Source of the DNA: JAICLL01 sp035252155
GTDB lineage: Bacteria > Planctomycetota > Planctomycetia > Pirellulales > JAICIG01
Direction: 5' to 3'
Length of the DNA: 33,814 nt
Assembly: GCA_035252155.1 (NCBI GenBank)
Contig: DATFDL010000506.1
Location: forward strand, 1-33,814
Under the pieces are notes generated by a model. The model had not been told where the DNA came from, ran no database searches, and worked only from the letters and a program-made list of their open reading frames with translations. A program made the position numbers and the translations under genes. How positions within the stretch are numbered: position 1 is the first letter of the stretch; every line of letters starts with the position of its first letter. Positions 22,060 through 30,700 of this stretch are shown piece by piece.

Positions 22060-23756
22060 AAGCCGACACCCTCTCGGTGGGCCGCGACACCGGCAACGAC
22101 GTTCAACTGCGCGACACCGAAATCTCGCGCCGGCACGCCGAGCTGCGGCGATCGGGGAAAACCTTCGTCGTCACCGACCTGGGCAGCTCGAACGGCACCT
22201 ACGTCAACGGCCAGCGGATTGAGTCGCACGAGTTGGCCAACGGCGACGAAGTGCAGATGGGCTGCACCCTGATGCTCTTCACCTGCCTGGCTGACGAGTC
22301 GGCGGGCGACCTGGCGGACAAGATCGACATTATCTCGCGGCAGCAGCCGGGAGATCGCTCCCGAATCGTCCGCTCCATCAGCCAGGCCGAAGGCAGCCGC
22401 ATTCTCGACAGCGACCCCGGCGCCCAGGCCAGCCCCTGGCTCGCCCGTGCTCGCAGCAATCTGCAGGTGATGTACCGCACGGCTTTGGCGGTAAGCCACA
22501 CGCTCGACATCGATCAACTGCTGCAGCGGATTATGCAGTTGATTTTCGAATGGGTTGAGGCCGACCGCGGCTGCATCATGCTGCTCCACCCAGAGACCGG
22601 CCGGCTTGAACCGCACGTGCGCCGCGATCGCAAGGGGTTGAAACGCGATGACCGCCTCAAAATTAGCCAAACCATTCTCGACTATGTCATGGAGCACAAC
22701 GAGGGCGTGCTCACCAGCAACGCCGGCGAGGACGACCGCTGGAACCCCGCCGCCAGCATTTTGCAACAAGGCGTTTGCGAGGCGATCTGCGTGCCCATGC
22801 GGGGCCGCTACAACCTGGTCGGGCTGATTTATATCGACACCTCGATCTCGCCCCAGCGGGTCATTCAGCAGCAAGGAGCGACCAAGTTCACCGACGAGCA
22901 CTTGAAGTTGATGATCGCCATCGCCCACCAGGCGGCGTTGGCGGTGGAAGACACGCGCTATTACTCGGCCATGGTGCAGGCCGAACGGCTGGCGGCCGTC
23001 GGGCAGACGATCGCCACGCTCTCGCACCACATCAAAAACATCTTGCAGGGCATTCGCGGCGGCAGCTTCTTGATCAAAGAGGGACTCTCTCGCCACGACG
23101 AGCAGATGGTCGGCAGGGGCTGGGAGTTTGTCGAAAAGAACCAGGACCGCATCTCGAACCTGGTGATGGACATGCTCACCTTTAGCAAGGACCGCGAACC
23201 TGAGACCGCGCCGGCCGATTTGAATGAAGTCGCCGCCGATGTCGCGGAACTGATGGCCGCCCGGGCCCGCGACAAAGGCGCTGAGCTGGTCTTCACGCCC
23301 GCCGAGGGACTGCCGCTGCTGGTTTTCGACGCCGAGGGGCTGCATCGGGCGATTCTGAACGTCGTGACCAACGCCATCGACGCCTGCGACCGGCCGGCCG
23401 ATGACGCGGCGGCTTCCGACGAACCATGCGACCAAGAAAATAGGCAGTCTACGCAAACCTGCCCAGGGCGGATCGAGATCGCGGTCGAGTTCGATGCCGC
23501 CGAGCGGTTGGCCCGCGTCGTGGTGAGCGACAACGGCCAAGGCATACCCGCCGATGAAATCGATCAGGTCTTTTCGCTGTTTGTTTCGAGCAAGGGAAGC
23601 CGTGGCACGGGCTTGGGGTTGCCGGTCAGCCAGAAGATCCTCAAAGAGCACGGCGGGCAAATCTCCGTCACCAGCAATCCGGGCGAAGGAAGCCGGTTCG
23701 AGCTGCAGATTCCGGCCATTTTCGCGGAGAGCGCCAGCCCGACGCTGGCCCGGTAA
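22005..23756 (+). CDS. FHA-GAF sensor histidine kinase
   Basis: A 583-residue cytosolic kinase with a GTG start at 22005, inside the receiver gene. Residues about 1-95 are an FHA domain (LSVGRDTGNDVQL, ISRRHAEL, DLGSSNGTYVNG), which binds phospho-threonine peptides. Residues about 150-315 are a GAF domain (RTALAVSHTLDIDQLL ... AICVPMRGRYNLVGLIYID). The H-box is LSHHIKNIL with His341 as likely phospho-acceptor; the next residue is His where most HisKA domains have Glu. The ATPase domain (about 420-578) has NVVTNAIDAC, VVSDNGQGIP and GSRGTGLGLPVSQ. The FHA domain suggests input from a Ser/Thr kinase; a TPR kinase is encoded 8 kb away, but a link is only inferred. The receiver upstream is the natural partner. 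Confidence 0.92.
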   Translation: MPSLFVFRGNNQGLRFELEADTLSVGRDTGNDVQLRDTEISRRHAELRRSGKTFVVTDLGSSNGTYVNGQRIESHELANGDEVQMGCTLMLFTCLADESAGDLADKIDIISRQQPGDRSRIVRSISQAEGSRILDSDPGAQASPWLARARSNLQVMYRTALAVSHTLDIDQLLQRIMQLIFEWVEADRGCIMLLHPETGRLEPHVRRDRKGLKRDDRLKISQTILDYVMEHNEGVLTSNAGEDDRWNPAASILQQGVCEAICVPMRGRYNLVGLIYIDTSISPQRVIQQQGATKFTDEHLKLMIAIAHQAALAVEDTRYYSAMVQAERLAAVGQTIATLSHHIKNILQGIRGGSFLIKEGLSRHDEQMVGRGWEFVEKNQDRISNLVMDMLTFSKDREPETAPADLNEVAADVAELMAARARDKGAELVFTPAEGLPLLVFDAEGLHRAILNVVTNAIDACDRPADDAAASDEPCDQENRQSTQTCPGRIEIAVEFDAAERLARVVVSDNGQGIPADEIDQVFSLFVSSKGSRGTGLGLPVSQKILKEHGGQISVTSNPGEGSRFELQIPAIFAESASPTLAR

Positions 23757-23855
23757 TCCCACCTAGCCGAGCCGCAAGCTGGCATAGCGGCCATGAGGCG
23801 GCCGCGGTATCATTCCGGCCGCGGCGGTATCGCGATTCGTCATGGAGGACGGTCC

Positions 23856-25163
23856 TTGAACACCATCAAGACGCTGTTTTTGTCGGCCCTGCTGTCGGCG
23901 GCCGCGTATGGCGTATATGTGGCAGTGACGGGCGTATCGCCGCTCAACCTCGGCGCTCAGAAAGAGCCGACAAAAGACTGGGAAACCGGCCCCCAGGTCG
24001 TCTTGTCGGAGGAGCCGGCCGATTCAGCACCGCCCGCGGCCGTGGTCGCTCCCGCCGCGGAGCTGCCCGCCGCCATCGAACCCGCGGATGGCGGGCAGAC
24101 CGCCGGAGAAGCTGGACATTCCCTATTAGATTCGCTCCCGCGCGACGACGCGATTAGCGGCGCGGCCGACCCGGCCTTTGGTCAGACTGAGCCTCTCACC
24201 GCAACGAACACCGGCGCCGGGCATCCATCGACCGGGCCCTACACGTCGCCCAATGCTGATCCGGCCGCTCAGCGTTATCCGCCCGACAACCGCTATCCGT
24301 CGACCGACGACGGTCACTTGCCGGACGCCGACACTTATAGCGACGCTTTGGCCGCCGGCGTTAACGGCGACCTGCGCGCCCAGTTCGCCGCGGCCATGCA
24401 AGCGGCCGAAGTTTCGCTCAACCAAGGCCGGCTTGCTGAAGTGCATCTGGAGCTCTCCCAGTGGTATGGCGAGCCAACGCTGTCACCGGAAGAAGAACAG
24501 CAATTGACCGATCTGCTCGACCAGTTGGCGGGCACCGTGATTTACTCGCGGCAACATCTGCTCGAACCAGCCTACGAGGTACAGCCGGGCGACACGCTGG
24601 AGCGAATCGCCGATCACTACCAAGTGCCTTGGCAATTGCTCGCCAACATCAACGGCATCCGCGATCCCCGGCAGGTGCGGCAGGGTGATCAGCTCAAAGT
24701 GGTGAAAGGCCCCTTCCACGCCCTGGTCAATCTGCAAAAGTTCGAGCTAGTGTTGAACGTTGGCGCCCGCTATGCCGGTAAGTTCCGCATCGGCATCGGC
24801 ATGGACCAGCAACTGCCCGATGGCGATTTCGTGGTGCTCAAGAAAGTGGTCAATCCGACTTACTATGGAGACACCGTGATCGACGCCAGCGACCCGAACA
24901 ATCCGCTGGGCGAGTACGCACTCGACCTAGGCGACCGGATCTTGATCCACGGCACCAACGATCCGCAAAGCATCGGCCGGGCCGAATCGCGCGGTTGCAT
25001 TCGCTTGGACAACCGCGACATCAAGGACATCTTCGAGATTCTGACGGCCAAGAGCGACCGCAGTGAAGGCTCGACCGTCAATATCCGCCGAGATCCGATG
25101 GCGAACCCTCCCGGCGAAACCAGTCCCTCGCAGCCAGCCGTGGCACGGGCGCCCGCCCGGTAG
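23856..25163 (+). CDS. LysM and L,D-transpeptidase (YkuD) domain protein
   Basis: A 435-residue envelope protein. I chose the TTG at 23856, which has GGAGG seven bases upstream and leads directly into a signal anchor (TIKTLFLSALLSAAAYGVYVA); an ATG at 23793 would add 21 Arg-rich residues. A Pro/Ala/Asp-rich linker (about 40-165) spans from the membrane. A LysM domain follows (YEVQPGDTLERIADHYQVP, about 240-285), then YkuD (about 290-420) with the catalytic motif HGTNDP...SRGCIRL, where the Cys is the nucleophile. Such enzymes make 3-3 cross-links in peptidoglycan or attach proteins to it, which is of interest in planctomycetes with their thin wall. The TAG stop is the first base triplet of an R3 palindrome. 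Confidence 0.92.
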   Translation: MNTIKTLFLSALLSAAAYGVYVAVTGVSPLNLGAQKEPTKDWETGPQVVLSEEPADSAPPAAVVAPAAELPAAIEPADGGQTAGEAGHSLLDSLPRDDAISGAADPAFGQTEPLTATNTGAGHPSTGPYTSPNADPAAQRYPPDNRYPSTDDGHLPDADTYSDALAAGVNGDLRAQFAAAMQAAEVSLNQGRLAEVHLELSQWYGEPTLSPEEEQQLTDLLDQLAGTVIYSRQHLLEPAYEVQPGDTLERIADHYQVPWQLLANINGIRDPRQVRQGDQLKVVKGPFHALVNLQKFELVLNVGARYAGKFRIGIGMDQQLPDGDFVVLKKVVNPTYYGDTVIDASDPNNPLGEYALDLGDRILIHGTNDPQSIGRAESRGCIRLDNRDIKDIFEILTAKSDRSEGSTVNIRRDPMANPPGETSPSQPAVARAPAR

Positions 25164-25258
25164 AACGGAATTCATTCCGTACAGCCGTAGAACGGAATTT
25201 ATTCCGTTCCTTTCAATCGCCAGCGACGGCTCGCTCAAACGGAATGAATTCCGTTCCA
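25161..25258. repeat. R3 palindromes, three tandem copies
   Basis: Copy 1 is at 25161-25181 (TAG, then ACGGAA-TTCA-TTCCGT), copy 2 at 25188-25210 (GAACGGAA-TTTA-TTCCGTTC) and copy 3 at 25238-25255 (AACGGAA-TGAA-TTCCGTT). The stems are conserved while the tetraloops differ. They fill the gap between the L,D-transpeptidase and pyrE and start within the stop codon of the former. Confidence 0.85.
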
Positions 25259-25320
25259 CGACTGGCAACCTTCGGTCCGCGCGGCTATAGTCGCCTTTCG
25301 CTAGCGCGAAAGACGACCCA

Positions 25321-25872
25321 ATGTACGATCGACAACTTCTCAAACAATTGGTGCGTGACCGGGCCTTGCGGTTCGGCGATTTCACGCTGGCCTCGGGCAA
25401 GAAGGCCAAATACTACCTCGACGGCAAGCAAGTGACGCTCGACGCCACCGGGGCGCGGCTGGTGGGCGAGGGCATTCTGGACCTGCTGGCCGACGACCTG
25501 CCGCGAGCGGTGGGCGGAATGTCGATCGGCGCCGACCCGATCACGGCCGCGGTCGTAACCATGGCCGGCGTGCGCGGCCTGCCGTTGGCCGGCTTCATGG
25601 TGCGCAAAGAACCCAAGGGGCACGGCACCGAGCGCTACATCGAAGGACCCGTGCAGCCGGGCGATCGCGTAGCCATTGTCGAAGACGTAGTGACCACCGG
25701 CGGCTCATCGCTGCTGGCCATCGAGCGAGCCGAGGCGTTTGGCCTGGTGGTGACCCGCGTGATCGCCATCATCGACCGGCTCGAAGGGGGCTCGGCTGCC
25801 TTCGCCGCCCGCGGCCACAAGCTTTCAAGCCTGCTGACGATCGAAGATTTTGGAATCTCTCCGCCGACGTAA
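25321..25872 (+). CDS. pyrE: Orotate phosphoribosyltransferase
   Basis: A 183-residue cytosolic enzyme of pyrimidine synthesis, joining orotate and PRPP to give OMP. The PRPP-binding motif is VAIVEDVVTTGGSS (about residues 119-132). The upstream part has FGDFTLASGKKAKYYLDGKQ, where OPRTs bind substrate, and the catalytic-loop region RKEPKGHGTERYIEG with its Lys and His. The length is typical for the short bacterial form. The ATG at 25321 follows a cluster of R3 palindromes. No other pyr gene is nearby. Its TAA stop is aligned with the start of another R3-like palindrome. Confidence 0.95.
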   Translation: MYDRQLLKQLVRDRALRFGDFTLASGKKAKYYLDGKQVTLDATGARLVGEGILDLLADDLPRAVGGMSIGADPITAAVVTMAGVRGLPLAGFMVRKEPKGHGTERYIEGPVQPGDRVAIVEDVVTTGGSSLLAIERAEAFGLVVTRVIAIIDRLEGGSAAFAARGHKLSSLLTIEDFGISPPT

Positions 25873-25888
25873 AACGGCATTCATGCCT
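25870..25888. repeat. R3 variant palindrome after pyrE
   Basis: TAAAACGGCATTCATGCC: the same layout as TAGAACGGAATTCATTCC at 25161, with A to C on one side and T to G on the other, so the stem GGCA/TGCC is kept. The pyrE stop TAA coincides with the first three bases. The rest of the gene-free stretch to 26062 shows nothing I can name. Confidence 0.6.
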
Positions 25889-26062
25889 CAGACAGACTCG
25901 TGATTATCGCATTTTTCCCGACCGACAACTTAGTTACGGTGCTTGAAACAGAAATCGAGCGTGTGATAGGTAAGTGTTCAAACAATGCAGCCGGTTGACC
26001 AAGCATTGCGGCATACCTTGGCATTATGATCTCGCCATGATCGACGGCGCATCGTGGCGCGG

Positions 26063-27508
26063 CTAAACCACAATCTCGCGCACCACGCGGCCGTGTACGT
26101 CGGTCAGTCGGAAGTCTCGGCCGCTGTAGCGATAGGTCAATCGCTCGTGGTCGATGCCCATCAGATGCAAAACGGTCGCGTGCAGGTCGTGAACGTGCAC
26201 CTTGTCTTGAACGGCGTGGTTGCCAAACTCGTCGGTCTGCCCGAAGGCCAGGCCGCCCTTGACGCCGCCGCCCGCCAACCAGGATGTGAAACCGCTGGCA
26301 TGGTGGTCGCGGCCTTTCGCCCCTTGCGACCAGGGCGTACGGCCGAATTCGCCGCTCCACACGATCAGCGTTTCGTCGAGCATGCCCCGGCGCTTCAGAT
26401 CTTCGATCAGGGCGGCGATTGAGCGGTCGCTTTGCTCGGCGTGCTTGGCATGGTTCATGATGTCGCCATGATCGTCCCAGGGCTGGCCGCCCCCGAAGTA
26501 GATCTGCACCATTCGCACGCCGCGCTCGACCAACCGCCGGGCCACCAGACAGGCCTCCGCGAATTGGCCGGGGCCATAAGCGGCGCGGGTGGCCGCCGTC
26601 TCGCGCGCCAAGTCGAATACTTCCTGAGCGGCGAATTGCAGCCGGAATGCCATCTCCAATGACTCGATGCGTGTTTCGAGCTGACCGTCTTGCCCGCGTT
26701 CGTCGAGGTGCTCGCGGTTGAGCTGCTGCAGCAGATCGAGCTGCCGGCGTTGCGCGTCGCGCGGCAAATAGCCGTTGTGAACATGCTCGATGACCGACTG
26801 CGGGTCGAGCTTGCCGTTATTGATGTGGCAGCCCTGAAACACGCCGGGCAAAAAACTGTTGCCCCAAAGCTGCGGACCAACCACCGGCTTGCCGGGGCAG
26901 AGCACCACATAACCCGGCAAGTTCTGGTTCTCGGTGCCCAGCCCGTAAGTGAGCCACGACCCAAGACATGGCCGCGTCGGCTGGGTGTTGCCCGAGTTCA
27001 TCATCAACAGGGCGGGCTCGTGATTGGGGATGTCGGTGTGCATCGAGCGGATCACGCAGATCTCGTCGATCACCTGGGCCGTGTGCGGATAAAGCTCGCT
27101 CACCTCGATACCGCTGGCGCCGTGTCGGGCAAATCTGAAAGGCGATGGAAAGAGCTTGCCGACGCCGCGCTGGCTGTTTTTGGTGAGCGCTTCGGGCTGT
27201 TGGCCGGCGTATTTTTCCAAGGCCGGCTTGGGATCGAATGTATCGACGTGCGACGGCCCGCCGTTCATGAACAGAAAGATTACATGCTTGGCGCGCGGGG
27301 CGTAGTGCGGTGGCTTGGGCGCCAGCGGGTTGGCGGTTGTGGAGGCCGCGTGCGCCGCGGCGTCGCCCAGCAACCCGGCGTCCGCCAAAACGGCCGCCAG
27401 GCCCAGCGTGCCGAAGCCCGTGCCGACCTGGGCGAGCCATTGACGGCGTGAGAGTGGCAGGACGTGGGACGGCGCAGTGAAGGGAAGGTTGGTGTCTCGC
27501 GGGTTCAT
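26063..27508 (-). CDS. DUF1501 family protein with Tat-type signal
   Basis: A 481-residue protein. I chose the ATG at 27508, which has GAGGAA seven bases upstream; an upstream codon at 27532 is open but lacks this site. The N-terminus has a twin-arginine signal (SRRQWLAQVGTGFGTLG), so the protein is exported folded. The DUF1501 core follows: KHVIFLFMNGGPSHVDTFDPKP, VSELYPHTAQVIDEICVIRSM, LLMMNSGNTQPTRP, LPGYVVL, TLIVWSGEFGRTPWSQGAKGRDH, and the C-terminal DLHATVLHLMGIDH. The family is related to alkaline-phosphatase/sulfatase folds and is greatly expanded in planctomycetes; its substrate is unknown. It is the downstream partner of the PSD1 protein gene, a pairing seen widely in this phylum. 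Confidence 0.92.
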   Translation of the reverse strand: MNPRDTNLPFTAPSHVLPLSRRQWLAQVGTGFGTLGLAAVLADAGLLGDAAAHAASTTANPLAPKPPHYAPRAKHVIFLFMNGGPSHVDTFDPKPALEKYAGQQPEALTKNSQRGVGKLFPSPFRFARHGASGIEVSELYPHTAQVIDEICVIRSMHTDIPNHEPALLMMNSGNTQPTRPCLGSWLTYGLGTENQNLPGYVVLCPGKPVVGPQLWGNSFLPGVFQGCHINNGKLDPQSVIEHVHNGYLPRDAQRRQLDLLQQLNREHLDERGQDGQLETRIESLEMAFRLQFAAQEVFDLARETAATRAAYGPGQFAEACLVARRLVERGVRMVQIYFGGGQPWDDHGDIMNHAKHAEQSDRSIAALIEDLKRRGMLDETLIVWSGEFGRTPWSQGAKGRDHHASGFTSWLAGGGVKGGLAFGQTDEFGNHAVQDKVHVHDLHATVLHLMGIDHERLTYRYSGRDFRLTDVHGRVVREIVV

Positions 27509-27581
27509 CGGTGGTTCCTCGCACGAAGTCAAGTGCGAATTCTTCGGTCAATCGTGGTGTGCCCGTTCGAGAAATTTGCTG

Positions 27582-27761
27582 GGTGCCACGGCATCCGCCG
27601 CGGCGCGAATCGCGTTGACCCGCGGGCAACCGTGGCCGCCGCGGCGGACGCCGTGCCGAGGACCGGCCCCGGCATTACTCCGGCACGGCGTCCGCTGCGG
27701 CGAATGACGCTGAACATCAATTCCACGCGTTATCCGCCGCACCGGATGCCGTGGCACCCTC
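27582..27761. repeat. R4 nested palindrome cluster (four units, alternating orientation)
   Basis: The outer pair is GGTGCCACGGCATCCG at 27582-27597 with its perfect 16-base inverse at 27743-27758. The inner pair is GGACGCCGTGCCG at 27646-27658 with its perfect 13-base inverse at 27681-27693. All four units are variants of one sequence continuing into a GC-rich CCGCGGCG. The cluster lies in the gap between the PSD1 and DUF1501 genes and would fold in their shared transcript. Confidence 0.85.
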
Positions 27762-27777
27762 CATCTTATCCTTTTCC

Positions 27778-30588
27778 CTAATCCACAAATGCAAACTCAT
27801 TAGAGCCGAGCAGCGCTTGGGCGACCTGTTCCCAAGGCGAGAGCTTCGCCTCGCCGCCGGTGGCCGCCGCGGCCAGAAATTCGCGCACCGCCTGCCGTTC
27901 GCGCTCGCGCGGCGCGCGGGCGAAGGTCCACCGATACAACTGGTCGATCCGCGCGTCGACGTCGCCAGGCGAGATGCCGGCCAGTCGCGCGGCCAGCGAT
28001 CGCGCTTGCTGCACCATGAACTCGCTATTGAGGACAAACAACTGCTGCATCGGCACGGTGGTGATCACGCGCCGCTCGCTGGTCAGGTTGGGATCGGGAA
28101 AATCAAACAGCCGCAACATCGAGTTCAATTGGTGCCGGCTGATCGCGGAGTAAAGCGTGCGCCGCCGATTGCTGGCGTCGTCGAGTGCCAGCGGCGGCCC
28201 GCCGAGAGCGGCATCCAGATTTCCGCTGGCGGCCAGCAAGGCGTCGCGCCAAGCTTCGACATCGAGCCGCCGGCGGTTCATTCTCCACAGCAGGCGGTTG
28301 TCGGGATCCCGCTGGAAGTTGCCCGTGTGAAACGTCGATGCCAGCCGATACGTCGTCGAGAGCGTAATTTCGCGATGCAGCGCCTTGACCGACCAGCCTG
28401 AGGCCATGAAGCTGCTGGCCAAATAATCGAGCAGCTCGGGATGCGTAGGCCGTTCGCCCAAGAGGCCGAAATTGCTGGGCGTGCCGACAATGCCGCGGCC
28501 AAAATGCTGCTGCCAGACGCGGTTGACGAACACCCGCGCGGTGAGCGGATTGTTGCGGTCGGCAATCGCGCGGGCCAGCTCCAGGCGGCCGCTGCCTTGC
28601 GCGAACGGCTTCGCCTCCGGCGGCGAGAGCACCGCCAGAAAACCGCGCGGCGCCTCATCGCCCAAATCATTCGGATTGCCGCGCCGGTGGATGCGCAGGT
28701 TGGCGGCCTTGCCCTCGTTGACGCTATGAGCGATGGGATATTTTTCGCCCGCCGATTTTTTCAGCTCGTCGATGTCCGCCTGCATGCCCATGAGAAACTG
28801 CCGGCGCTCTTCGGGCAGCAGTTTATCGGCCAACTCCTTAGGCAGAGCGAGTGGCGTCTTTCGGTCGTCGACGATCTGCTTCAGGACATCGGCCGACGCC
28901 GCGTCAAGCTCAGGTTTGGCAGGCGGCTGCTCGCCTTCTTTCGGCGCGGCGAGCTGGGTGGCATGTTGTTCGTCAATCACCCGACGCCGCTCGACCGCCG
29001 CCACGATCGGGGCTTGCACCGCGGCGGCAGCTTGTTCGGCTGCGGCCAATGCCGCGGCGTCATTGGATAGGTCGGTGGCGGCATCTTGCCGAGCCAGCAT
29101 TTCACGCCAGGGAGCGAACAGCGCATGGTTGGCTTCGAGATCGGCCGCCAGACGGCGCTGCCAGCGCTCGACGATTTCCGGATGCAGCCCGGCTTGCTGA
29201 GCTACTTCGGCCAGCTTGCAGTCGGGCTGCGTCTTGCAGCGGTTTTCGAACTTCCAAACTGCCATTAGGTATTGGGCTGTCTGGGGCGCGAACGATTCGC
29301 CGAGCTGACGAACCTCAAGCGTCCGGGCCTCTTTCAACCCTTCTTCCGCTTGTTTGATCTTGGCCTGCTCGGCGTCGTAGCGGGCCACCACTTCGGCCGG
29401 CGCCAGCGGCGCCTCGTGGTAGTCGCTGCTGGCCATGACGCCGGCCAGGGCGTAATAGTCGCGCGTCGTGATCGGATCGAACTTGTGATCGTGGCAGCGA
29501 GCACAAGCCACCGTCAGCCCCAGAAAACCGCGGGCCAGCGTGTCGATGCGGTCGTCGTATTCATCGAATTTGGCCTTCGCCGCGCAGGTATTGTCCGCAT
29601 AATAGACTGGCCCGAGCGCAAAAAAACCAAGGGCCGGCAGACGACTCATCCGATCTTCGCCAGGCATGTCGTCGACCAGGTCGCCGGCAATCTGCTCGAT
29701 CACAAATCGGTCGAACGGCAGATCGCCATTCAATGCCTCGACCACCCAATCGCGGTAGCGGTAGCCGCTGGGGTAAAGCCGCGCCTGAAAGGTGTGCGCC
29801 TGGTCCTCGCCATAACGGGCCACATCGAGCCAGTGCCGCGCCCAACGCTCGCCATAGTGCGGCGAAGCCAGCAGACGGTCGATCAGCCGCTCATACGCGT
29901 CGGGCGTCTCATCGGCCACGAACGCCTCGACTTCGTCGGCGGTCGGCGGCAGCCCGGTAAGATCGAACGACGCGCGTCGAATCTGTGTACGGCGGTCGGC
30001 TTCGCCCACCGGTTCGAGTCCCTCGGCTTCGAGCCGCGCCAGCACGAAGCGGTCGATGCCAGTGCGGGGCCAGGTAGCATCTCGCACGTTAGGCGGCGGC
30101 GGATCGGCGATGGGCTGAAACGACCAGAACTGCCGATCGGCTTCGGTGATGGAGTCGCCCGAACGCATGGAAGTGGCGGCTAGCTGTTCCGGCCAAGGTG
30201 CGCCCAGCACTAGCCATTGCCGCAAAGCCGCGATTTCTTCGTCGGGCAGTTTGCCACTGGGCGGCATTTGCACATCGCCCGCATAACCCACAGCCTCGAT
30301 CAGCAGGCTTTCGTCGGGCTTGCCGAGCACAACCACCGTGCCGCTGTCTCCACCGGCGAGCATCGCCTGGCGGCTTTCGAGGCTCAGGCCGCCTTTGCTC
30401 CGGCCCTGACCGTGGCAGGCGAAGCAGTGCTGTACTAACAACGGCCGGATTCTGCGCTCGAAGAATTCGGAGCCCGGGGCGTCGGCGGGCGTCGAATCGA
30501 CCGGCGGGTCAGTCGCCCCAGCCACAATCGCGGCCCAAGGAAGGATGCATATGGCGAGCCATGCGCGAGTGAAGCACATAGCCCACAT
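27778..30588 (-). CDS. PSCyt1/DUF1549/DUF1553 (PSD1) planctomycete cytochrome-type protein
   Basis: A 936-residue exported protein. The start ATG at 30588 leads into a signal peptide (AWLAICILPWAAIVAGA); the open frame extends further upstream only through repeat DNA. The PSCyt1 domain has the heme motif CFACH near residue 55. DUF1549 follows (about 180-390: GIDRFVLARLEAEGL, FDLTGLPPTADEV, LLASPHYGERWARHWLDVARY), with a second heme-type motif CARCHDHKFDP near residue 362. A helical, Ala/Gln/Glu-rich segment spans about 400-580. DUF1553 ends the protein (about 660-925: ARVFVNRVWQQHFG, NFGLLGERPTHPELLDYLA). The family is proposed to act in electron transfer or polymer breakdown in planctomycetes; this is not proven. 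It is likely co-transcribed with the DUF1501 gene downstream. Confidence 0.92.
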   Translation of the reverse strand: MWAMCFTRAWLAICILPWAAIVAGATDPPVDSTPADAPGSEFFERRIRPLLVQHCFACHGQGRSKGGLSLESRQAMLAGGDSGTVVVLGKPDESLLIEAVGYAGDVQMPPSGKLPDEEIAALRQWLVLGAPWPEQLAATSMRSGDSITEADRQFWSFQPIADPPPPNVRDATWPRTGIDRFVLARLEAEGLEPVGEADRRTQIRRASFDLTGLPPTADEVEAFVADETPDAYERLIDRLLASPHYGERWARHWLDVARYGEDQAHTFQARLYPSGYRYRDWVVEALNGDLPFDRFVIEQIAGDLVDDMPGEDRMSRLPALGFFALGPVYYADNTCAAKAKFDEYDDRIDTLARGFLGLTVACARCHDHKFDPITTRDYYALAGVMASSDYHEAPLAPAEVVARYDAEQAKIKQAEEGLKEARTLEVRQLGESFAPQTAQYLMAVWKFENRCKTQPDCKLAEVAQQAGLHPEIVERWQRRLAADLEANHALFAPWREMLARQDAATDLSNDAAALAAAEQAAAAVQAPIVAAVERRRVIDEQHATQLAAPKEGEQPPAKPELDAASADVLKQIVDDRKTPLALPKELADKLLPEERRQFLMGMQADIDELKKSAGEKYPIAHSVNEGKAANLRIHRRGNPNDLGDEAPRGFLAVLSPPEAKPFAQGSGRLELARAIADRNNPLTARVFVNRVWQQHFGRGIVGTPSNFGLLGERPTHPELLDYLASSFMASGWSVKALHREITLSTTYRLASTFHTGNFQRDPDNRLLWRMNRRRLDVEAWRDALLAASGNLDAALGGPPLALDDASNRRRTLYSAISRHQLNSMLRLFDFPDPNLTSERRVITTVPMQQLFVLNSEFMVQQARSLAARLAGISPGDVDARIDQLYRWTFARAPRERERQAVREFLAAAATGGEAKLSPWEQVAQALLGSNEFAFVD

Positions 30589-30640
30589 ATTAACGGCTGT
30601 TGATGGATTCGACAACCGGCGGAAGATCGGCGCTTGGTAT

Positions 30641-30697
30641 CTGTAGGGAACGCCCTCAGTGGCGTTCCGTGGAGGGGCGCCGACGTCGAATCGCAGG
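30641..30697 (+). repeat. R1 dispersed repeat, truncated copy E
   Basis: The left arm and centre of R1 are intact (CTGTAGGGAACGCC ... GTCGAATCGCAGG), then the sequence breaks off and an R2 unit begins within a few bases. The right arm is absent. It is 53 bases upstream of the PSD1 start. Confidence 0.85.
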
Positions 30698-30700
30698 GGG

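Noticed and set aside
22056..23762. A 568-residue open frame on the minus strand
   Set aside because: It is antisense to the FHA-GAF histidine kinase, and its composition is that of a shadow frame, with no recognisable domain.
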